From Cladorrhinum sp. PSN259 (lineage: Eukaryota > Ascomycota > Sordariomycetes > Sordariales > Podosporaceae), in NCBI GenBank assembly GCA_033725935.1, contig MU867060.1, positions 855,316 to 919,315 on the forward strand: 64,000 nucleotides of DNA. Direction: 5' to 3'. The notes below the pieces were generated by a model, which saw only the letters and a program-made list of their open reading frames with translations, had not been told where the DNA came from and did no database searches. Positions within the stretch are counted from its first letter, which is position 1; every line of letters begins with the position of its first letter. This document shows positions 57,401-64,000 of this stretch, in pieces. The position numbers and the translations under genes are program-made.

Positions 57401-60400
57401 AGCAAGATAGCAGGAGCAAAGCTGGCACACTCGGTGTACGTTCGTTGAGGAGGTGGGAGTGAAGGACGAGGACGAGTGTGTCTTTCAGCCATGACTCAAC
57501 GAGGACGACCTTGAACATGGCAGAGGATGTCAATGACCCTGGCCCCCAATGTCGCCTGCCTCGTGTTCTTCACTGTCCTCCTCCAACCTGATAGGGAATA
57601 CAGAACCCAATAGGGCGCCGTACGGCGGCAAGGGTTGAGAGGGAGAGTAAGACGAAGCCAGGGCAGGCGAAGGCAGGCGTAAGGCAAAGGCTGCAGTCCA
57701 TCTACGGGCATGCACGCGGACAGATGGTTGTAGATTGATGCCAAAGGACAATAGTGTAGGGTAGGCACTCCTACGCATCACTGTATATTTGGGCCCCCTC
57801 CGATTTGGCCAGGAGTTCGACTTTGAAACAAGTCTGATTTGCCCCCATACCCTCGGGCTTCCCAGCAGGCTTCGTGTGGTTCCCACCAAAACGACCCGTG
57901 AAGCCTGCGCCGAGAAGAAGGCATGAAGGTGAAGGTGGGCGCTGCCGATTACTATGGTAGGACGAGGGGGAAGAAACATTAGGGTTGCGCCACCAAGCGA
58001 CCCAGGGAAGAGGTGGGCTCACTACCACTATTCCCAGTTTTTCTATATGTCTGTGTGTGTTGCTTGCCACTGGAGAACAGTATCAATGATTCGGTCCCAG
58101 GAATCCTGGTTTCGGTGCCGTCTGCCGACGTCTTTGGCCATCGGACGGATCCGTGAGCAGTAATCTATGCTCCCTTACCATGCATACCGGCTTTGCCTCT
58201 GCATTTTATGCTTCCCAATCCAGGAATCAGTCAACAAAGCAGCATCATGAATGCACAACAACGCCGCCACTCATCTCCTTGCCGGCCACCAGGTTCACCG
58301 CGCTGTGAAAATAGACGGCACAGATTCGGCGTTTGCCGAGACCGCATGATGTTGTTGAAGTTGAGGGGGAAAAGGAGGATCAGTGGCTGCAAACTGACCA
58401 ATCTGATCGCTCATTAGTTGTCTCTCGCTATTCCTTTCCACAATGACAGGAAGACTTGCCCCTGTTTACGAACCTTGAGTACTACATAGTATGAGTGTTT
58501 AGAGCATTGAAGGTAAGCTTGCGATGGCAGAACAAAACTCGACCGTAGAATAAAGGCTGTTGATCCTTCAAACCCCAAAGCCCTGGCCGTGGAACGGGTG
58601 GAACAGATACAGTCGGAAAACCTGGGAGGGCCGTAGACCCTGGGAGGACGTGACAACTTTTGGCAAAGGCACGACTGGTATGGACGAGGGTGAGGGAGGC
58701 TGTGACGCCTTGTGTCGTTGTGTAGAGTTACATGGTCCTCACTGAGTATGCAGTGTAGCCCAGCGCAGCCCATGTTCTTGTACAGAATCGCTACCCCTGA
58801 CTTGGTGTGGGGGCTCTTGGCGATCTGGCCAATCAACAAACTGCTTCTGTAGAAGGAAAGTTGTTGTTCTTGGATTACCCGTCCAATCACAGGCCGTCGC
58901 CCATACGCCGCTGACAAATGAGCCTTGACTCTTCCACCGTAATTGTCTGCGATAATCACTGGCCCATCAAGAGAGCACGTAAACTCGGCCCATGATTGAC
59001 AGCAGCAGTCTAGTTCAAGGCTGAGCGCTGCGTTTGATGTCTGCACGTAGTGAGTGCTGTGCGTTTGTGTTGGAGTCGGCGCCGAAGCACCGTTTGACAG
59101 ATGCCCTATATGAGTCTGACAGGGCTGTGGACTAAGGAGTCAGGGCTCAGAGAAAGCGGCCGCATTGTGATCCATTATGATCCATGGTATACATAGTATC
59201 TATGGGATGCTCGCCATCGACACTGTACGAGGCCAAAAGATACATCTTGCTTTCCAATATGATCTGAGCCTTCTTCTCTCTGCATCATCAGACTGTCACA
59301 TTTATCACCCACGTCGTAATGTGTCGCGTAGCATATGTTCGATTTTTGAGACCCTGGTCACTCAAAGCCTGAGGGGGTTTCCATCAAAGTGGAAACGCAG
59401 ATCGGCTAGTGTCTCATTTGTTGTTAATAGTGGAAATAATTGTTAAGGTCACCGCAACTGTTCGATTCTCGACTGAAGGATGGCCGGGAGAGCCTCCCTG
59501 GAGCTTGTGCAACACCAGGACCCGGCTCTCAATGTCGTACAAACTCGAACGGGAGGATTATGATGAGAGCTCGCCTGTAGGTACACATCTGTCCCAAAAA
59601 GCTTAAGCATTGTTCCTCGAGGAGGTTACACAGGCGCGGTAAAAGCAGAGTGAGAATAAGCACAGACGCAACGCTGGGGCTTGTCACACCTTGGCGGTCA
59701 CCTAAATCTCTCCCCAATCTTTTTGGGGGGGCGCCTAAGGCTTGAAGATGTCGAAGAAGGACCCACGCCGCAATCATGCTTGTCCTGGGTCTTTCGGAGC
59801 TTGCATTCGACAGCTGCCGTGCAACACAACACTATGGTATGTCTATCCTGTAAAGTACCGACAATTCGCAATGTCTTGAAACTTTGCATGCTTACGTTCT
59901 GCGACAGCATCCCAAAATGATCGCCATGGTGACGGTGCCCCCAGTGGGCAATAGCGGTGGAGAAAGGTATCAGACAGTCGTGCAGAGGAAAACAGACGGC
60001 GGAAGTCAAGGTGATGTTCCCCGGGGGCATCCGGGGTCCTGAACATGATCGGGACCGACCGGTCGTCAGCCAGCCAGGATATTTAGACTACGGCACGCAG
60101 TCAGATTGTGGAGCAAAGGACCGATGCTCATTTTCCCATCATAGGTTTTCTTTTTGAACAGGTGCCCAAAGACGGCCCGACGCGGGATTTAGCAGGGGCA
60201 TTTCTTCTCTCAAAACCGTGCGAGATAACGTCTTCACCTTCGTCCCAGTGCGAAAGGACCAACATGTCTGTGACAAGTCGCATTGCTTGCAAGTCATGCT
60301 GCAGCGTCCCAGACTGCCGGGACCGCAAGGGCGGTTAAGGCGACACGGACGGGATGATGCAGCTGAGTTTGTTGGCGATTCAGCGATCAAGATGCTTGCG

Positions 60401-60585
60401 AGAAGAGATAACAGAGTAGTGTAAACGTGGAGGGAGGCTAAAGCCGGGGTCGTAATTCCGGACTGGGCACGGCGGCGGGGGTCAGCCAGCATCAAAACAG
60501 GCACGGGGACGAATTTTGGTTTGGTGCCCAGGGTGTGATATGCGGCAGTAACACGCTGTCGCTGCAGCTTTGGTGTACCTCACAG

Positions 60586-60600
60586 CACACACACACACAC
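60586..60600. repeat. (CA)n dinucleotide microsatellite
   Basis: Short CACACA run of about seven units in the gene-empty region. Confidence 0.7.
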
Positions 60601-63600
60601 GCGGCGAGCACAGAGTGGCTGCCGTGGTGGCCAATGCAGCTTCTTGCGACCTGGGACCAATAGAATCTCGTCGAGAGTTCCTAGAATCCAGTCGCCGCGC
60701 TTGCGTGCAAAGCAACCCCCAATCTGTCATGTTTCGTCGAGATGCACACTGTGTAGGTTACATAGATGCAAAGCCAATGCATTTCGGGGTGCAACGTTTG
60801 ATGAAGTGATGAGCCCCAACTACCTAGCTTGATCATCATTTCATATCTTGGGTTGGTGGGTAGGTTGCTGAGGACCAACGGTGATGTATGCTTTGATTTC
60901 GCGTTCCGTCTTTCGTATAGATGCCGTGTTTGATCAAATGGGGGAGAGGTTTAAAGGCCGAGAAGTTTCGGAGGAAAACCAGATGTGGGGAATGGTGATG
61001 GCTGTGTGATTGGTAAGTGTGCAGACATTGGTACGGTTTCGTCGCCTGAATTCAGCCAAGTCTGCCGCGGGAGGGGAACCTGGAAAGTTCAGGTTACGGT
61101 GCAGGTCGTGGCTGTCCTGGCAAATGCACAATCGGCAAATGTTTGACCGCTCCTAGGAATTTGCTTGAACTCTCACTGATTGCAACACCACTTTGCGATG
61201 TGAGGGAGCTCGGGTAGGCATTCAACTCATCCGGGAACTTCAATTTCCTGATGTGCATGGATGAAGTGCAGAAACAGGGAGCTCGGCACCTGCAAGCTTC
61301 TCCCCGCATTCTTTCCATGCTTGTTGGTTGTCCAGCGGCGTCTGTTGGCGTCCATTTGCATGAGAGTCGTCTCTCCAGCCAATTGCGTTCTTTAGAGTAA
61401 GCGCGGTCGTCTCCGATTATTGGCAGAGCGGGGTTCTGCTCAGACCTCAAGCCTTATCAACATCCAGGATCTTTTGGACATGCTTCACAAAGAATTGTCT
61501 CTTCTACTGCACCGTAAACTATTCAAATTACTACTTTAGTTCATCTACGGCCAAAAACATTACACAATTCTCGAGGAGGTAACTCACTGGCTGTGAGACA
61601 AACAGAGCAGAGAATCTGGGGAGATTCGGAATTGCGCTGGGTCAAGATTAGCGTATCCGGCGGGATGGTACTGCACGGGATTGGATTCTTGGTCGCCGTG
61701 TGTCTCCATCAAATGTGGAGACCTGATAGTCAAGAACGTTTAGGAAACGCTTGGGCCACAACTTTCCATCATCTCACTGCCCCCAAAAGGGGTCTCCGAT
61801 AAGGGTCTCTGTGCCATGCTCGGCAGAATGTTTCGAAACAAGCAAGCTCTGTTTTTAGAGCTTGTAAAGCAAGACAAAACAGATGAGCCTGTGAGATGGG
61901 TAGTGTAATACTGCATCGAGTATCAACACAAGAAGGAAAGAAACACCGTGCCATTTTCACTTTTGCATGGCATTTGTGACTTCCAGTTCGCTTGGATCAT
62001 GTCATTCAAGAAGGCGGCTTCCAGACAAGCCCACACCAGGGCAAACGTACGATGACCCACGGGGAAAAGTGGTTCGTGCACGGCCATCTCAACCTTCTCT
62101 TTTCAGAAGATGTAAAATGATTGGCTGAGCTTTTGGAAATACCCCACCCATTTTTGCAGTGCCCCAATCCCCGCTCTAATTCCACATCGAGACACCAAAG
62201 CACATCACCCAAATAATGACATCCAATCTCGACTGCTTGGGACGTGGAGGCATGTCATCAAGTGACGAGAGCTGCATGTGGCTTCATTGCCTATTTGCTT
62301 GGTACTGCACCTGCCATCTGTGCCCGCTATCTACAGACCGCTTTTCTTATTGCTTGCTGCTCTTGTTTGTGGTGGTTTGGTCGAGTCATGAAATTGAGGT
62401 AACACAGACTCTTGTTTTCCTACAACACCCCTCTTCCAGAAAATGCCAATCGCCGAGATCTCATCGCCGGCGCAGTCGTTTCACCAGCAGGCACTCTGCA
62501 CATTGATCTGACACTCACCACCGGCCGTCTCAGTGAATGAGCCGTCGGGTGTAGGTTTATGGCCGCATACGTTCGGTATGCTCTAGCATCCGAAGCAGTT
62601 AAAGAGATTTGTGAGGGTGAAATCTGCCCTGCTCAATTTTAGATGTGGCTGATACCCATCGCACATCATCACATCACCACGTTTACATACTACTTCCATG
62701 TAGCCGTTGTTCCACCCAAAGTGGCCGGTGGGTACGTCCGGTATTCCAGAGACCCCCGCCAGCCCTATGTTGAGCAGTTGGCTGTTGGACAACAACTCGG
62801 GAGCAGCCACGATGTCAATCTGCCAGACTCAGGTTCCTTCCGGCGTCTATTTCTGCGCTGTCGCTGCTTAGACCGGACCAACAAGACTCAACGGCGGCTG
62901 TCTCGCAGGGAGCTTCCGCACCGGTGGCGCCATCGACGTTCAGTCGCCCCGTCGTGTGCTTGTTTTTGCTCTGCCGGTGGTGGGGAATCACTGAAGTCCC
63001 AGTCACGGTACAACGGATCATCAGGTGCGTACGGTAATTACGATACACGTAACGATGCTCTGAGCGACAGAAGCAGAGAATGCCCCCCTGAAGTTCACCC
63101 CACCCTTGGCAAGAGCACCCTGGTCGACGCCGCCTTCACAATTTGGCTCTTTGCAATGCTCCCCGAAAGAAAGTGGATCCATTCCCGATCAAGCAAATGC
63201 TGCCCATTTCACCGTGGAGTGCGTGTCCCTCTCTCTAGGCCTTCCGCATTAATAATATTGACGAGCATTTCCTTTTCCCATCATGTTACTCTCGGTTTAT
63301 TCGGGCAAATATCAAGCAGAGTGTGGTGCTCGTTTTCTGGCCAGTCCCAGTGCGGCGGAGGATCCCGTGTGCTGGGCGGTCTTGGAGACTCGCATAGGAC
63401 TGATTAATTAGCGGATGTATGAGTGCCAAACCGAACAGTCACCAGTGTGTGTGTCCACCGCGGTGAGCACATTCAGAAGCATCCCCTTTGCCTCGCCGAA
63501 AGCCTCGCCCGGACAATGTCCGTGGAAGCCGTTCTCACAGGCCGCCTGGGCAAGGGGATCCAGAAGCGCAGTGTATTTCCTCGTTCTGTCGACCAGTTGA

Positions 63601-63878
63601 AACCGCTGTCGACGGCACTCCAGACAGAGGCACGAGCTAGGCCTCGAGTATCGGCCGGACTGAGCCTCGCCCCAGGAACCCTCAAGATGCTTGTCCGGCC
63701 GCTGCCGGCGACGGCTTTCGGTGGCAGAGCCAATTGTCAAGGTGCCGTTGACTGAGTGTCTGGTTGTGCCATTTACTCGCCCTACCTTAGGGTGCAAAGT
63801 GTACAGTCTCCTGAGCACTGTCGGCGGCTAGCACCCACCCCCAGGAACCGACGAGGATTCAAGCAGGTGTCACACAAA

Positions 63879-63904
63879 GTACGTACCTCCTCTGTGGTAC
63901 GTAC
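63879..63904. repeat. Perfect 9-bp hairpin beside the terminal poly-G
   Basis: GTACGTACC (63879-63887) and GGTACGTAC (63896-63904) are exact reverse complements around an eight-base loop. No T run follows, so it is not an ordinary terminator. Confidence 0.7.
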
Positions 63905-63915
63905 CCTCGAGTACC

Positions 63916-63921
63916 GGGGGG

Positions 63922-63965
<44 letters not shown>

Positions 63966-64000
63966 CGGGGGGGCGGGGGGGGGGCGCGCGGGGGCGGGGC
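63916..64000. repeat. Terminal poly-G tract with scattered C
   Basis: The last 85 bases are almost all G with a few C. It is not the fungal telomere repeat TTAGGG. Long poly-G at a sequence end often comes from sequencing chemistry that calls absent signal as G, or from gap-closing error. Confidence 0.85.

Larger units (their letters stand above)
52069..64000. other. Gene-empty region of about 12 kb
   Basis: After the regulator's stop I find no gene I can support. ATG frames of 225 residues (55757-56434, plus) and 254 residues (62643-63407, plus) lack motifs, are Arg/Ser/Cys/Pro heavy and face open antisense frames. Features present: T-rich tracts at about 53301-53370, (CA)9 near 53627, a 31-bp direct repeat at 54426, G runs near 55052 and 56289, (CA)n near 60586, and a hairpin then poly-G at the end. 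It may be a long regulatory region, unannotated non-coding transcription units, or decayed sequence. Confidence 0.5.

Noticed and set aside
62643..63407. 254-residue plus-strand ATG frame
   Set aside because: No domain, hydrophobic pattern or splice signal; Arg/Ser-heavy composition typical of a chance frame in GC-rich DNA.

Overview
The window is nuclear DNA from a filamentous ascomycete, most likely a Sordariomycete. The evidence is short introns (about 57-222 nt) with GTRNGT donors, CTAAC-like branch sites and YAG acceptors; a complete RNA polymerase II large subunit with a degenerate fungal CTD; a Zn2Cys6 regulator of a fungal-only family; and a solitary 5S rRNA gene of the dispersed type well known from Neurospora. 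There are no prokaryotic operons, phage genes or CRISPR arrays. Splice junctions were read by eye, so gene models are inferences from sequence.

Layout. 1-7.9 kb: mostly intergenic and increasingly AT-rich; it holds an unlisted 58-residue Cys-rich protein gene (2817-2993) behind a TATA box and one doubtful ORF. 7.9-20.2 kb: four housekeeping genes all on the minus strand: RPB1, the COMPASS WD40 subunit Swd1/RbBP5, a Tma23-like G-patch ribosome-biogenesis factor, and a mitochondrial ACSF3-type acyl/malonyl-CoA synthetase. A 339-bp non-autonomous Tc1/mariner/pogo-like element (TA duplication, about 34-bp inverted ends, internal 42-bp tandem repeats) lies just upstream of the Tma23-like gene. 20.9-24.6 kb: a mitochondrial BolA gene, divergent from the synthetase; a 769-residue mostly disordered protein of unknown function; and a probable three-exon small gene overlapping its start. 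24.9-32.5 kb: the giant PI3P 5-kinase Fab1 (FYVE, CCT-like, PIPK). 33.0-39.4 kb: a 5S rRNA gene, a secreted/membrane von Willebrand A-domain protein and a flavohaemoglobin with an alternative upstream start that looks like a mitochondrial presequence. 42.9-45.0 kb: a mitochondrially targeted SDR and, convergent to it, a small protein with an N-myristoylation signal. 49.5-52.1 kb: a War1/PrtT-like Zn2Cys6 transcription factor. 52-64 kb: about 12 kb with no gene I can support, ending in an 85-base poly-G tract that may be an assembly or contig-end artefact.

Functional themes. RPB1 and Swd1 are adjacent and cooperate in transcription-coupled H3K4 methylation. The divergent pair ACSF3-like/BolA plausibly converges on mitochondrial lipoylation (malonyl-CoA for mitochondrial fatty acid synthesis; Fe-S insertion into lipoyl synthase). 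Nothing looks like a secondary-metabolite or defence cluster. The most interesting items are the inverted-repeat element, the overlooked Cys-rich small gene, the overlapping small spliced gene, the dual-start flavohaemoglobin and the large gene-empty flanks.
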